The notes: a model not told the origin generated them from the letters alone. A stretch of DNA of 64,000 bases from Aquabacter sp. L1I39 (GCF_017742835.1 NZ_CP072392.1:831388-895387), one strand, 5' to 3'; shown: positions 1 to 10,254, counted from the stretch's first letter. Translations and numbers: made by a program.

Positions 1-896
1 TGTGGAACGGCTGGAAGGCCCAGCTTCTCAAGACCCTTTATTATGAAACCGAGCCGGTTCTCACCGGCGGCTTCTCGGAAGTGGATCGCGGCAAGCGGGT
101 GCAGATCGCCCAGAACCAGCTGCGCCATGCGCTGACGGACTGGTCGGACGAGGCCTTCGCGGCCTATGCGGCGCGCCATTATCCGCCCTATTGGCTGCGC
201 ATGGACCTGGACACCAAGGTCCGCCACGCCCGGTTCATCGCGGCCACCGAGGCCGCCGGCAAGGCGCTCTCCACCCGCGCCGACATGGAGCAGGCGCGCG
301 GCATCACCGAATTCACGGTGCTCGCCCCCGACCATCCCAAGCTGCTGGCGGTGATCGCCGGGGCCTGCGCGGCGGCGGGCGCCAATATCGTGGACGCGCA
401 GATCTCCACCACCACGGACGGCCTCGCGCTCGACACCATTTCGGTGCGCCGCGCCTTCGATCGGGACGAAGATGAGGAGCGCCGCGCGGGCCGCATCTGC
501 GAGGCCATCGAGCAGGCGCTCACCGGCTCCGTGCGCTTGCCGGAAGTCATGGCCCGCAAGCTGCCCAAGGCGCGGCGCACCTTCACGGTGGAGCCGGAGG
601 TGACGGTCAATAACAGCTGGTCGAACCGCCACACGGTGGTTGAGGTCTCCGGCCTCGACCGGCCCGGCCTCCTGTTCGAGCTGACCACCACGCTCTCGCG
701 CCTCAACCTCAACATCGCCTCGGCGCACGTGGCCACCTTCGGCGAGCGGGCGGTGGACGTGTTCTACGTCACCGACCTGATGGGCGCGAAAATCACCTCC
801 GCCGCCCGCCAGTCGGCCATCCGGCGGGCGCTCATCAGCGTTTTCGAGGGCACGTTCGACGAGGAAGAGCCCCCGCGCCGCGCGGCGCGGGGCTGA
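1..896 (+). CDS. glnD: [Protein-PII] uridylyltransferase/uridylyl-removing enzyme, C-terminal part
   Basis: This is the 3' end of a gene that starts before the window; frame 3 is open from the first base (WNGWKAQLL, then LYYETEPVLTGGFSE, typical of GlnD). About 297 residues are visible. GlnD uridylylates and deuridylylates PII proteins in response to glutamine and so sets cellular nitrogen status. The visible part holds the end of the HD region and two ACT domains, at roughly nucleotides 312-455 (FTVLAPDHPKLLAVIAG) and 633-780 (TVVEVSGLDRPGLLFEL). ACT domains bind glutamine in this family. The gene ends at TGA 894-896, 15 bases before the convergent next gene. Its presence fits the nitrogen-fixation and nitrate genes further on. 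The call is firm; only the N-terminal nucleotidyltransferase part is missing. Confidence 0.95.
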   Translation, partial: WNGWKAQLLKTLYYETEPVLTGGFSEVDRGKRVQIAQNQLRHALTDWSDEAFAAYAARHYPPYWLRMDLDTKVRHARFIAATEAAGKALSTRADMEQARGITEFTVLAPDHPKLLAVIAGACAAAGANIVDAQISTTTDGLALDTISVRRAFDRDEDEERRAGRICEAIEQALTGSVRLPEVMARKLPKARRTFTVEPEVTVNNSWSNRHTVVEVSGLDRPGLLFELTTTLSRLNLNIASAHVATFGERAVDVFYVTDLMGAKITSAARQSAIRRALISVFEGTFDEEEPPRRAARG

Positions 897-911
897 TCTC
901 TTCGCCCCCTC

Positions 912-2036
912 TCACGGCGGTCCAGGCTCGTCCAGGGAACGGGACGGGGCCTCCACCGTGATGAGATTGGACAGGTCCGGCCCCTGGAGCGGGGCGGCCA
1001 TGGGGCAGGCGACACCGGGAATGACGGTGACGTCGAACAGTTCGCGGATATGGCCCTCCAGCCGGATCCACTGCACGATGTCGCCGGTGGCCAGATTGAT
1101 GATCTGCACCCCGCACCAGGGCTGGCCGCCCCGCCGGGCGATCTCCTCGTCGATGGGCAGGCCCTTGAAGTTCAGATAGCGCGGCAGCGACAGCGTGACG
1201 ATGGCGTGGCCATCATGGAAGGCGAGGCCGCGCAGGAAGCCGGGGCAGAAAGCCACGTCCAGCCGTGCCCCCGTCGCCGGGTCGATGCGCACCAGATAGC
1301 CGCGCCCGGAATCCAGCACCCACAGGAAGCCGCCATAAAGGCGCGGTGAATGGGGCATGGAGAGCCCCTCCGCCACCACCGCGTCATCCTCCACCCGGAT
1401 GACGACGCCGCCGCCCGCCTTGTGCTCGCGCCAGCCATCCACCACGTCCGTCCGGCTGACCGCCGTCACATAGCGCACCTGCCCGCCCTCCATGCACATG
1501 CCGTTGAGATGGCAGCGGTCTTCCGCCGCGAGGCGAGAGATGAATTTGGGCTTCCAGACCGGCTGGAAGGAATGGGTGAGGCTGAAGGTGGCGAGGCACG
1601 AGAACTTGGTGTTGACGAAGATCACCCGTCCGCGCCTGTCCACGCCCAGTTCGTGGGCGTCCACGTCGCCGGTGATGCGGGCCGTGCGCGGCACATAGAG
1701 ATGGTCGAAATGCTGGTTCGCCCGCTCATGGTCCGCCAGCACATTCTCCAGCCGCCAGACCTGGAGCAGCGAGGCGAGGAACAGCCGGCCGGGCTCGGCC
1801 CACAGGCCCATGGCGCGCACGAAATCGCGCTGATGGAAGGAGACGGTACCATCGGGAAAGCGGCCAATGAGGAAGAGCTGCCCGCTCTGATAGGAGGAGA
1901 AGGCCAGGCTCACATTGTGCTGGGCCAGCCACTCGCCAAAGCCGCGCGAGCAAGTCAGCTCGGTGGTGAGATTGGCCGGGGCGCCCTCCCCCGCCGGCGG
2001 GGCGGGAGGGGCATCGATCACGTCTTGGTCCTGCAT
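912..2036 (-). CDS. TIGR03032-type conserved protein of unknown function
   Basis: A 374-residue cytoplasmic-looking protein with no signal peptide or membrane segment. The sequence resembles the TIGR03032 family (features such as FSSYQSGQLFLIG near the N-terminus, HELGVDRRGRVIFVNTKFSC in the middle and LWVLDSGRGYLVRIDPATG later). The repeated short strands around 'GRGYLVRIDPATG' look like a beta-propeller fold, which is inference. Members of this family have no established biochemical role. The gene is transcribed toward glnD and lies 112 bases from the end of the amino-acid transporter operon, on the same strand, so it could be either the last gene of that unit or independent. The ATG at 2036 gives the natural N-terminus with a proline-rich linker. 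Confidence 0.75.
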   Translation of the reverse strand: MQDQDVIDAPPAPPAGEGAPANLTTELTCSRGFGEWLAQHNVSLAFSSYQSGQLFLIGRFPDGTVSFHQRDFVRAMGLWAEPGRLFLASLLQVWRLENVLADHERANQHFDHLYVPRTARITGDVDAHELGVDRRGRVIFVNTKFSCLATFSLTHSFQPVWKPKFISRLAAEDRCHLNGMCMEGGQVRYVTAVSRTDVVDGWREHKAGGGVVIRVEDDAVVAEGLSMPHSPRLYGGFLWVLDSGRGYLVRIDPATGARLDVAFCPGFLRGLAFHDGHAIVTLSLPRYLNFKGLPIDEEIARRGGQPWCGVQIINLATGDIVQWIRLEGHIRELFDVTVIPGVACPMAAPLQGPDLSNLITVEAPSRSLDEPGPP

Positions 2037-2148
2037 CGCAAACGCACCGCCATACGGGCCGTCCCGGCCGTGGAGCGATAGTCTTGGCCGACGGAACGCC
2101 CGGCGTCGAGCCTGAACTCAACGGTGCCGGCGGCGGGGCCGCCGGGCC

Positions 2149-2931
<783 letters not shown>

Positions 2932-2950
2932 CAGGGCCTCCGCGCGCCGG

Positions 2951-3850
2951 TCACTGGTGGAGTTGGAAGCGCCGCTCCAGATAGAGGGTGAAGCGCTCGA
3001 TGGGATAGCAGTAGAGGAAGAAGCACAGCATGGCGAAGCCATAGAGCGGCGCCAGCAGGTCCGGCCGGCCGCCCTCGGCGGCGTGCACCTGCGCCGTCAG
3101 GGTAAGCATTTCCGTCACCCCCACGATGGAGGCCTGCACGGTGGCCATGGTGACCAGGGAATAAAGGTTCATCCAGGGCGGCAGCATGCGCTTGATGCAC
3201 TGGGGCAGGATGATCCGCCACATGGTCTGGCGACGGGAGAAGGCCAGCGATTCCGCCGCCTCCCATTGGCCCGACGGCAGCGAGGCCACCGCGCCGCGCA
3301 CGATCTCCGACACGTTCGCCATCACCGGCAGGGCAAAGCCGATCACCGCCTTCACCCAGTCGGGGAAGGGAATGGTGGTGCCGAAGATCCGGAACTGGAA
3401 CGGGATCATGAACATGGCGAAGAACAGGAGCACCAGCCAGGGCGCATTGCGGAAGAACTGGGTGGCGCCCCAGGCCGCCTTGCGCAGGAGCGCGTTCTCG
3501 CCGAGCTGGGCCAGGCCAAGGGCGAGGCCCGCCACCGTGCCGAGCGACATGGAGAGCACGGAAATGAGAATGTTGAAGGCAAAGCCCGACAGAAGAAGGG
3601 GCGACCATTTCCAGATCACCGCAATGGCCGAGAGCCGGTCCGCCCCCGACTGGGCATGGGCGACGCCACCGATGAACAAGGCAAGGCCGGCAATCCCCAC
3701 CCACGAGATGAGCCCGAGGCGGGGCCAGCGCAGCGGCGCCGTGGGACGCAGGCGATAGGGCAGGAGAACGGGCAGCACGCTGTCCGGGCCGGCGGCGGTG
3801 GCGGCGGGCGGGGCGACGACGAGGGGAGCGGAAAGGGAGGACTTGCTCAT
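2951..3850 (-). CDS. Amino-acid ABC transporter permease 2 (HisM family)
   Basis: Integral membrane subunit of 299 residues with about six hydrophobic segments and the cytoplasmic EAA loop ([20 protein letters not shown]) that contacts the ATPase. The upstream frame is longer, but the ATG at 3848-3850 forms an ATGA overlap with the stop of the preceding permease gene, so translational coupling makes this the likely start. The first 60 residues are a proline- and alanine-rich cytoplasmic stretch before a hydrophobic segment, longer than in most HisM proteins and reminiscent of the AapM/BztC subfamily. It forms a heterodimer with the product of the next gene upstream. Confidence 0.9.
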   Translation of the reverse strand: MSKSSLSAPLVVAPPAATAAGPDSVLPVLLPYRLRPTAPLRWPRLGLISWVGIAGLALFIGGVAHAQSGADRLSAIAVIWKWSPLLLSGFAFNILISVLSMSLGTVAGLALGLAQLGENALLRKAAWGATQFFRNAPWLVLLFFAMFMIPFQFRIFGTTIPFPDWVKAVIGFALPVMANVSEIVRGAVASLPSGQWEAAESLAFSRRQTMWRIILPQCIKRMLPPWMNLYSLVTMATVQASIVGVTEMLTLTAQVHAAEGGRPDLLAPLYGFAMLCFFLYCYPIERFTLYLERRFQLHQ

Positions 3851-4605
3851 TTCGCACCCGCCTGGCCGAAGCCGGGAATGGCCAGCATCTTCTCCCACCG
3901 GTGCATGATGAAGACCAGCATCCCCACCAGCGCCGTGTAGACGATGAGCAGCACGATCATCATCACCGGCACATTCTGGCTGTCGGTCCAGATCTGTTTG
4001 GAGACATAGAGCGTCTCGGGCACCGCGATGGCATAGGCCAGCGTCGTGGTCTTCAGCAGATTGACCAGATTGTTGTTGAGCGCCGGCAGGCAGATGCGCA
4101 AGGCGAGCGGCAAGAGCACGTGGCGGTAGACGCCAAGGCGGGTATAGCCGAGCGCCTCCGCCGCTTCCGTGGTGGTGCGCGGCACCGCCTCAAGGCCGGA
4201 CCGGAAGATCTCCACGTTGAAGGCGCCCGCGAACAAGGACAGGGAGACGATGGCCCATTGCACGTTGGACAGCAGGGGCACGCGCATGCCGTCCGCGCCC
4301 TCGATGCGGGGCAGGATCTGGCCGAGGCCGAAATAGAAGAAGAAGATCTGCACCAGCGGCGGTGTGTTGCGGAAGATGATGACGAAGCCGTTCACCAGCG
4401 CCCGCACGATGCGCAGCGGGCTGCCCTGCGCCCAGGCACCCACCGCCCCGATGACGAGGCTGATGAAGATGCACACCACCGACAGGTACACCGTCATGCC
4501 GAGGCCCGACAGGAAGCGCTGCCGGTCATAGGCGTCATAGACGATGGTCAGGTTGATGCCCGTGGTTTCGTAGAGTTCACGAAACCATTCCGAGACCATT
4601 TCCAT
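3847..4605 (-). CDS. Amino-acid ABC transporter permease 1 (HisQ/HisM family)
   Basis: Integral membrane subunit of 252 residues. It has the family's EAA loop (EAAEALGYTRLGVYRHVLLP) and the hydrophobic segments LSVVCIFISLVIGAVGAW, VIIFRNTPPLVQIFFFYFG and MMIVLLIVYTALVGMLVF. It pairs with the second permease, whose start codon overlaps its stop. The gene begins at ATG 4603-4605, 150 bases after the stop of the binding-protein gene. Such spacing between a highly expressed binding protein and its permeases is common and may lower permease expression; no clear terminator is visible in it. Confidence 0.9.
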   Translation of the reverse strand: MEMVSEWFRELYETTGINLTIVYDAYDRQRFLSGLGMTVYLSVVCIFISLVIGAVGAWAQGSPLRIVRALVNGFVIIFRNTPPLVQIFFFYFGLGQILPRIEGADGMRVPLLSNVQWAIVSLSLFAGAFNVEIFRSGLEAVPRTTTEAAEALGYTRLGVYRHVLLPLALRICLPALNNNLVNLLKTTTLAYAIAVPETLYVSKQIWTDSQNVPVMMIVLLIVYTALVGMLVFIMHRWEKMLAIPGFGQAGAK

Positions 4606-4755
4606 GGATGAGCCGCCGCAGGAAGCCGGGGGCTATGCCCCCGTAATACGCCGATATGTGCAGCACGCCGGGCGCGCGGGGCGCGGCCGGCGGCCAAAGG
4701 AGAAGACGGCCGGGCAACGCCTCAAGGACGAAACCCGGCCGGATGGGGCCGCGGC

Positions 4756-5562
4756 TCAGCTGCCCTTGTACTTCTCATGCATGCGCTTGGAATAGTCGGT
4801 GGGCTCGATGCCCCACTTCTTCTCTTCGCTGACGATGAAGCCGGTCTTCATCCAGTCGATGGTGGTGTCGGTCATGAACTTGGCGAACTTGTCCTCGCCG
4901 GGGGCCACCGCCAGGATCCAGGGGGCCTCCATCACGCCCGGGAGCGGCATGGCATAGTCGGTGTTCCACTCGGCATCCAGCAGCTTGCCCTGGACGAAGG
5001 TCTGGTCATACAGGTAGCCGATGCACTCGCCGCCCTTGAGGGCGAACAGGGGCTTTTCCGAGCCGTCGAAAGCTTTGACCTCGGCGCCGTATTTGGCGGA
5101 GACTTCCTTGTTGTACCAGGCGCCCGACGTGCCGCAGAGCACCTTGCCCTTCAGGTCTTCCCAGCTGCCGAGCTTGGCCTTCTTGGACAGGAGGATGTTG
5201 ACGCTGTCGGAATAATATTGCGGGTCGATCGCCAGCACCGCTTTGCGGCGCTCGGGCTTGTCCGACATGGTGGCGATCATCAGGTCGATCTTGCCCTGCT
5301 GCAGGAACTCGATCCGGTTGGCGGAGATGACCGGCACCAGTTCCAGCTTCACGCCCAGGCGCTTGGCCACGTCTGCCGCAAGATCAGGCTCGATGCCCAC
5401 AATCGCGCCAGAGGGATCGCGGAAGCCGAAGGGCTTGTAGTCGGCCTTCACGCCCACCACCAGCACGCCCTTTTCCTTGATCTTGTCGAGCACGTCGGCG
5501 GAAGCGGGCAGGCTTCCCACGGCCAGGGCGAGGCCCGCTGCGATCAAAAGCTTCTTCATCAT
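4756..5562 (-). CDS. Periplasmic amino-acid-binding protein of the ABC transporter (SBP_bac_3)
   Basis: Solute receptor of 268 residues that delivers its ligand to the two permeases encoded downstream. It has a signal peptide (MMKKLLIAAGLALAVGSLPA, cleavage likely after ASA) and the family signature LVVGVKADYKPFGFRDPSG, then GIEPDLAADVAKRLGVKLEL and GKIDLMIATMSDKPERRK. The frame is open further upstream, but ATG 5560-5562 (or the adjacent ATG at 5557-5559) fits the signal peptide and sits behind an AGGGAAG ribosome-binding site. It is the first gene of the operon. The ligand cannot be told from sequence; the DPSGAIVGIEPDLA context suits a polar amino acid. Confidence 0.9.
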   Translation of the reverse strand: MMKKLLIAAGLALAVGSLPASADVLDKIKEKGVLVVGVKADYKPFGFRDPSGAIVGIEPDLAADVAKRLGVKLELVPVISANRIEFLQQGKIDLMIATMSDKPERRKAVLAIDPQYYSDSVNILLSKKAKLGSWEDLKGKVLCGTSGAWYNKEVSAKYGAEVKAFDGSEKPLFALKGGECIGYLYDQTFVQGKLLDAEWNTDYAMPLPGVMEAPWILAVAPGEDKFAKFMTDTTIDWMKTGFIVSEEKKWGIEPTDYSKRMHEKYKGS

Positions 5563-5865
5563 CTGGCTTCCCTCTGCGCCGCCTGAGCGGCGGCCTTGAC
5601 GTGTGGAGCGATGTCCCGGCCTGCGCCTGCAAGACCGGGACCAGATTACGTCGACGCCGCGCCGTCCGTTGAGAGAAGGCCCGGCGGCCTGTCCATACGG
5701 AATGCGCTGGACAGGCGGGACCCTCAGCTTAGAGGCAGTTGGGGAAGTCTGCACGGGGTATTACGGAGGGGTGTGGACGACGCGCGCCGCTCCGGCGGCG
5801 CGCCGCGTCGGCCTCTCGCCGGATGCCCCCAAAGGAGCCGTGCGGGCGGCGAGGGCGCGCAGGGG
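5563..5865. other. Non-coding gap between amino-acid transporter and lipoprotein gene
   Basis: About 300 bases upstream of the binding-protein gene and downstream of the lipoprotein gene, both on the minus strand. It should carry the promoter of the transporter operon, but I see no convincing -35/-10, sigma-54 element or intrinsic terminator. Open frames here are short and unlike known proteins. Confidence 0.5.
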
Positions 5866-6567
5866 CTAGGCTCCGACCTTCTTCAGCTTGAGGCCCAGAT
5901 AGAGGCCTTTGGCAGCCACCGAGCTGTCGCCGGTGCTCTGGACATTGGCGCCCACGCTGAGGCCGAGGGACCGAATGACAGCATTCTTCACCTCGGCGGA
6001 CGCGCCCTGCTTGAACGTGACCTGATACGTGACCGTCGCCCGCACAGCCTGCAGCGTCTGATACGCAATGCCTTGATTGCGGTATTTGTTCAGGAGGCCT
6101 TTGCACTTCGGCCCCAGCGTGTCGACGATGGCCTCAAGGTCGGCCAGCGCCAGTTGCTCGACGGTGACGTCGGACAAGGAGAGCGTCACCGTCTCCACAT
6201 AGTCCGCCTTTGCGCCGAGGCCGATGGCCTTGAGCACCGTGGCATCCACATTGAAGGCGCCGTTGAGGCTCAGCGCGGTCTGCGCCGAGGCCGCCGGATC
6301 AACCAGAGGCGGTGGTGCTGCCGTGTATAAGGGACTGCAGATATAGGCCAGTTGCAAGGGCGGCGAGACCCCGCCCGCCCCTGCGCTAGACGTGACAAGC
6401 AGGCCAGGACCATAGGCCGTTGAGGGCAGCAGAAGCTCGTCATAACCCATATTCTGGATCGTCGGCCCCAGATCCCGATAAGCCGGCGTCGGCGGCGCCA
6501 GCGCGGTTGAGGTCTGGCAGCCGGCCACCATCAGGCAGGCGAGGCCTGCCGCGAATGCACGCTTCAT
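5866..6567 (-). CDS. Putative lipoprotein of unknown function
   Basis: A 233-residue protein with a lipoprotein signal (MKRAFAAGLACLMVAGCQTS; lipobox LMVAGC with the acylated cysteine at residue 16). I chose the ATG at 6565-6567 because it begins the signal peptide and GGGGGAT lies a few bases upstream; the longer frame adds a non-signal extension. The mature part repeats patterns such as NVDATVLKAIGLGAKADYVETVTLSLSDVTVE and later VKNAVIRSLGLSVGANVQST, alternating short strands and helices. I do not recognise the family. It stands alone on its transcript as far as the sequence shows. Confidence 0.7.
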   Translation of the reverse strand: MKRAFAAGLACLMVAGCQTSTALAPPTPAYRDLGPTIQNMGYDELLLPSTAYGPGLLVTSSAGAGGVSPPLQLAYICSPLYTAAPPPLVDPAASAQTALSLNGAFNVDATVLKAIGLGAKADYVETVTLSLSDVTVEQLALADLEAIVDTLGPKCKGLLNKYRNQGIAYQTLQAVRATVTYQVTFKQGASAEVKNAVIRSLGLSVGANVQSTGDSSVAAKGLYLGLKLKKVGA

Positions 6568-6698
6568 GTGATCCCCCATCCCAGTAGGGGTCACTGAACC
6601 AAGAATAACCTTTGGTTGCAATACAAAATTAAACTCAACCTAAACGATACATCACTCCCCCGGCCGAGCGGGTTGCGGCGCCCGGCCGGGGGATGGGG

Positions 6699-7133
6699 TC
6701 AGCCATAGACGAGAACCATCCATGAGACCCCAAACTTGTCCCGCACCATGCCGAAAGCAGGCGAGAAAAAGGTGGCCATGACCGGCTGGATCACGGCCCC
6801 GTCTTCGCCCAGCGCCGCGAACACACGGTTGCAGGTGGCCGCGTCCGAGACCGTGATGGAAAGGGAGAAGCCCTCGAATTTCGGTGCCTCGCCGCAATTT
6901 CCGTCGGAGGCCATGATGACCGTGTCGCCCACCCGGAAGGAGGCGTGCATGATCTTGTCGGCATTCTGCGCCCCAGGGCCGGGACCGCAGCCTTCGGAAG
7001 GGGCGCCATCGGGCGCGGGGGGCGCCTCGCCGAAGCGCATCATCATCTCCACCTCGGCGCCCAGCGCCGCCTTGTAGAAGTCGAGCGCCTCAGCGCAGCG
7101 GCCGTCGAAGAACAGATAAGGCTGTACGATCAT
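6699..7133 (-). CDS. VOC-family (PhnB-like glyoxalase/bleomycin-resistance fold) protein
   Basis: A 144-residue single-domain protein of the PhnB/3-demethylubiquinone-methyltransferase-like subgroup of the vicinal oxygen chelate fold. It starts MIVQPYLFFDGRCAEALDFYK, has the usual FSLSITVSDAATCNRVF middle and ends in FGMVRDKFGVSWMVL. The ATG at 7131-7133 sits behind a GGGAGGGGAGG stretch; the frame extends upstream without family similarity. Such proteins are metal-binding or have lost the metal; substrate is unknown. The insert rich in Gly and Pro around residues 38-58 (APPAPDGAPSEGCGPGPG) is common in this subgroup. Confidence 0.85.
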   Translation of the reverse strand: MIVQPYLFFDGRCAEALDFYKAALGAEVEMMMRFGEAPPAPDGAPSEGCGPGPGAQNADKIMHASFRVGDTVIMASDGNCGEAPKFEGFSLSITVSDAATCNRVFAALGEDGAVIQPVMATFFSPAFGMVRDKFGVSWMVLVYG

Positions 7134-7474
7134 GATGCCTCCCCTCCCTTGGCCGGTCACGGCCGGCCCTGCGGTCGATCCGCCCATCCCCGGCGGGAGG
7201 CACGGGCCGCATGCCCATCCTCCCATGGAAGACGACGGCAGATCGGGCATCCCGACACCCCCTCTGCGGATTTTTTTCAGGGTGGCAGCCTGTTGCGCCG
7301 CAACACTTTTCCCGCATGAGCGAACACGTCATGGAACCTTCGCAGTTCCGTCGCATTGAAGGCTCGGTCCGCGAGCATCCAAAAGATCACCCGAAGGTGG
7401 CAAGTTTTTCTCCTTGCTTTCGTCTGTCGGGCAAGGCTTGTCGTGTCGTCCCCTTGTTGCCGGAGAGGCCGTGC
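7134..7474. other. Divergent intergenic region with a short inverted repeat
   Basis: Region between the VOC gene (minus) and the phosphohexomutase gene (plus). It contains a perfect 7+1+7 dyad at 7291-7305 (TGTTGCG-C-CGCAACA) and a T-rich tract just before it (7271-7277). Either gene could be controlled here. I see no clear sigma-70 promoter. Confidence 0.4.
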
Positions 7475-8974
7475 ATGTTTCCGACCCCGAAGCCCGCTCT
7501 GACGCCCAACACCTATGCTTACGAATCCGAGCCCATGGTGAAGCCGACCGGCTTTCGGGAATACGATGCGCGGTGGCTGTTCCAGAAGGAAATCAACCTG
7601 ATGGGCATCCAGGCGCTCGGCATGGGCCTGGGCACCTTGATGCATGAGATGGGTGTTAAGCCCGAGATCGTCACCGGTCACGACTTCCGCAGCTATTCCT
7701 CCTCCATCAAGCTGGCGCTGGTGTCCGGCCTGATGGCGGCGGGCATCAAGGTGCACGACATCGGGCTGGCCATGTCCCCCATGGCCTATTTCGCCCAGTT
7801 CGCGCTGGACGTGCCGGCGGTGGCCATGGTGACCGCCTCCCATAACGACAATGGCTGGACCGGCGTGAAGATGGGCGTCAATCGCCCCTTGACCTTCGGC
7901 CCCGACGAGATGACCCGCCTGAAGGAGATCGTGCTCGGCGCCAAGTTCGACCTGCGCGGCGGCGGCTCCTATGTGTTCGTGGAAGGCTTCCCGGAGGTCT
8001 ATATCAAGGACCTCACCGACCGGCCCAAGCTGAAGCACCCTATCAAGGTCATCTGCGCCTGCGGCAACGGCACCGCCGGCGCCTTCGCCCCGCGCATCCT
8101 GGAAGCGCTGGGCGCGGAAGTGATCCCGCTCGATTGCGAGCTCGACCATTCCTTCCCCAAATACAACCCGAACCCCGAGGACATGGAGATGCTCCATGCC
8201 ATGCGGGACGCGGTGCTGGAGCACAAGGCCGACCTGGCGCTGGGCTTCGATGGCGACGGCGACCGCTGCGGCGTGGTGGATGACGAGGGCGAGGAAATCT
8301 TCGCCGACAAGATGGGCGTGATGCTCGCCCGCGACCTTGCCAAGCTGCATCCCGGCGCCACCTTCGTGGTGGACGTGAAGTCCACCGGCCTGTTCGCCAC
8401 CGATCCCGAGCTGATCAAGCTGGGCGTGAAGGCGGACTATTGGAAGACCGGCCATTCCTACATGAAGCGCCGGGTGAACGAGACCGGGGCCCTGGTGGGC
8501 TTCGAGAAGTCCGGCCACTATTTCTTCAATGCCCCCGTGGGCCGGGGCTATGACGATGGCCTCGTCTCGGCCATCGCCGTCCTCGACATGATGGACCGCA
8601 ACCCCGGCAAGAAGCTCTCCGAGCTGCGCCTGGCGCTGCCCAAGACCTGGTCCTCGCCCACCATGTCCCCCCACTGCGCGGACGAGGCCAAGTATGGCAT
8701 CGTCGCCAAGGTGGTCAGCCATTTCGAGGATCTCCAGGCCAAGGGCGCGCTCGTCACCGGCCAGAAGATCCGCGACCTTGTGACGGTGAACGGCGTGCGC
8801 GTCACCACCGAGGACGGCTCCTGGGGCCTGGTGCGCGCCTCCTCCAACAAGCCGGAACTGGTGGTGGTGGTGGAAAGCCCCGTCTCCGAGGCGCGCATGC
8901 GCGAGATGTTCGAGGCGGTGGATTCCGTGCTGCGCACCCACCCGGAAGTGGGCGAGTACAACCAAAAGATCTAA
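7475..8974 (+). CDS. Phosphomannomutase/phosphoglucomutase (alpha-D-phosphohexomutase)
   Basis: A 499-residue cytoplasmic enzyme interconverting hexose 1- and 6-phosphates, feeding exopolysaccharide and lipopolysaccharide sugar nucleotides. All four family loops are visible: the phosphoserine loop TASHNDNGWTG, the Mg-binding loop GFDGDGDRCG, the sugar-binding loop FEKSGHYFF and the phosphate-binding loop RASSNKPELVVVVES. The ATG at 7475 follows GGAGAGG with good spacing; the longer frame upstream is not family-like. Whether mannose or glucose phosphate is preferred cannot be decided, so no symbol is given. The gene appears monocistronic. Confidence 0.92.
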   Translation: MFPTPKPALTPNTYAYESEPMVKPTGFREYDARWLFQKEINLMGIQALGMGLGTLMHEMGVKPEIVTGHDFRSYSSSIKLALVSGLMAAGIKVHDIGLAMSPMAYFAQFALDVPAVAMVTASHNDNGWTGVKMGVNRPLTFGPDEMTRLKEIVLGAKFDLRGGGSYVFVEGFPEVYIKDLTDRPKLKHPIKVICACGNGTAGAFAPRILEALGAEVIPLDCELDHSFPKYNPNPEDMEMLHAMRDAVLEHKADLALGFDGDGDRCGVVDDEGEEIFADKMGVMLARDLAKLHPGATFVVDVKSTGLFATDPELIKLGVKADYWKTGHSYMKRRVNETGALVGFEKSGHYFFNAPVGRGYDDGLVSAIAVLDMMDRNPGKKLSELRLALPKTWSSPTMSPHCADEAKYGIVAKVVSHFEDLQAKGALVTGQKIRDLVTVNGVRVTTEDGSWGLVRASSNKPELVVVVESPVSEARMREMFEAVDSVLRTHPEVGEYNQKI

Positions 8975-9369
8975 GGCCACCTCAGATTTATCGAAAGTGG
9001 GATGGCAAGCCGGCTTGCGTCCGGCCGCCGTTCGACGCACTCTGTTGCACTGCACCCAATGCGGCGCAACGGCCCTGCTCCGGCAGGGTCAGGGAGGACC
9101 AGTCCGGCCGGCTCCGCCGGGCTGGCACAGGCTCATCGGCCGGCGCATGCCGGCTGGTGCAAGCTTTAGGGAGTAGATGCGCGGGGAGTTCGGGCTTCGG
9201 CCAGGACAGAGCGAGACCTGTCCGAAGTCGGCGGCAGCCGGGATCGTGAAGGTTCCGGCGCGGCGCAAGGGCGAGAGCACGGGGAGATGCGGACCGCATC
9301 TGTCCAGCGTCCGTCGCCCGCGGCGCGCGTGCCGTCCAGCTCCGCTCGCGACCGGATCAGAGTTGAACC
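8975..9369. other. Intergenic region between phosphohexomutase and ProX-like gene
   Basis: About 395 bases without a credible gene. There is a perfect 14-bp palindrome at 9005-9018 (GCAAGCCGGCTTGC) shortly after the mutase stop, without a T-run, and several GC-rich partial inverted repeats near 9100-9165. The frame at 9177-9647 has a start but its product has no family character and it runs through the next gene in another frame. Confidence 0.45.
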
Positions 9370-9882
9370 ATGCCTCTCACGCCCGACGGCCTTTTGAACT
9401 TTCTCGACGCCCACGGTATCGCGGCCACCACCCACTCCCACCCGCCGGTGCACACCGTGGCGGAGTCGCAGGCGCTGAGGGGCGAGATTCCTGGCCTCCA
9501 CACCAAAAATCTGTTCCTGCGAGACTCCAAGAAGAACTACTTCCTGGTGGCGATCGAGGAAGGGACGCCCGTGGACCTCAAAGGTCTGCGATCGAAGATC
9601 GGTGCGAAGGGCGGCCTGTCCTTCGGCTCGGCGGAAGCGCTCTATGAGAAACTGGGCGTGCTGCCCGGCGCGGTGACGCTGCTGGCCGCTGCCAACGATC
9701 CCCAACGCGAAGTCACCGTCGCCATCGACGAGGTGCTGCTGGCGGCGCCTTATGTGAATTGCCACCCCCTCACCAACGAGAAGACCACCACGCTGGCGCC
9801 CAGCGAGTTGCTGCGCTTCCTGGCCGTCACCGGCCACGAGCCGCTGCGCATCTCGCTGGTGGAAGAGGCGGTGGCGGTCTGA
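9370..9882 (+). CDS. YbaK/ProX-type aminoacyl-tRNA editing deacylase
   Basis: A 170-residue protein of the YbaK/PrdX superfamily, a free-standing editing domain that hydrolyses mischarged tRNA (in the ProX branch, Ala-tRNA(Pro)). Family features seen: THSHPPVHTVAES near residue 20, the conserved lysine context GLHTKNLFLRDSKKNYFLV around residues 41-60, GLSFGSAEALYEKLGVLPGAVT and the C-terminal FLAVTGHEP. The length matches free-standing ProX. It starts at ATG 9370 and ends at TGA 9880-9882. No operon partner is evident. The exact tRNA substrate is inferred from similarity to ProX rather than proven by sequence. Confidence 0.85.
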   Translation: MPLTPDGLLNFLDAHGIAATTHSHPPVHTVAESQALRGEIPGLHTKNLFLRDSKKNYFLVAIEEGTPVDLKGLRSKIGAKGGLSFGSAEALYEKLGVLPGAVTLLAAANDPQREVTVAIDEVLLAAPYVNCHPLTNEKTTTLAPSELLRFLAVTGHEPLRISLVEEAVAV

Positions 9883-10080
9883 GGGGCTGAGGGCGCGCGG
9901 CTGCGCCGGACGGAGCGCATTTCCAAGCGCAGCAGGACCGCTTCGCGTGAGGAAAAAGCGTTAAAACAAGCAGATAGGGCGCTGCCGCTTTTCCATGGAA
10001 CGCTGAAGCGCTCGCGCGTGCCGGCGCCCGGCCCGTCCGGCGTCTCACGCCCTGGACCGATTGGGCTCCCTTCGAGGGGG

Positions 10081-10129
10081 CCCCCGCATCCGGTCTTTGG
10101 GGGCGACGACCGGATGCGGGGTTCCCCGC
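10081..10129. repeat. Hairpin repeat copy 1 (REP-like)
   Basis: A perfect 14-bp inverted repeat, CCCCGCATCCGGTC at 10082-10095 and GACCGGATGCGGGG at 10108-10121, with a 12-base loop, followed by TTCCCCGC. A second copy of the same 49-base unit begins at 10255 in the same orientation, with matching arms and downstream tag. The unit resembles repetitive extragenic palindromes. Confidence 0.75.
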
Positions 10130-10254
10130 ACGGACGCGCGGCTTGGGTGGGGCCTTGGGTCGCGCGGCCGGGGGATGGCAGGGGGCAAAGAGCGCCCACT
10201 GCCGATGAGCCTTACCAGCCCACCAGTGGACACTGTTTCCTTCCCAAAGGGAAG

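Noticed and set aside
9177-9647. 156-codon open frame before and through the ProX-like gene
   Set aside because: It overlaps the ProX-like gene in another frame and shows no ribosome site or family features.
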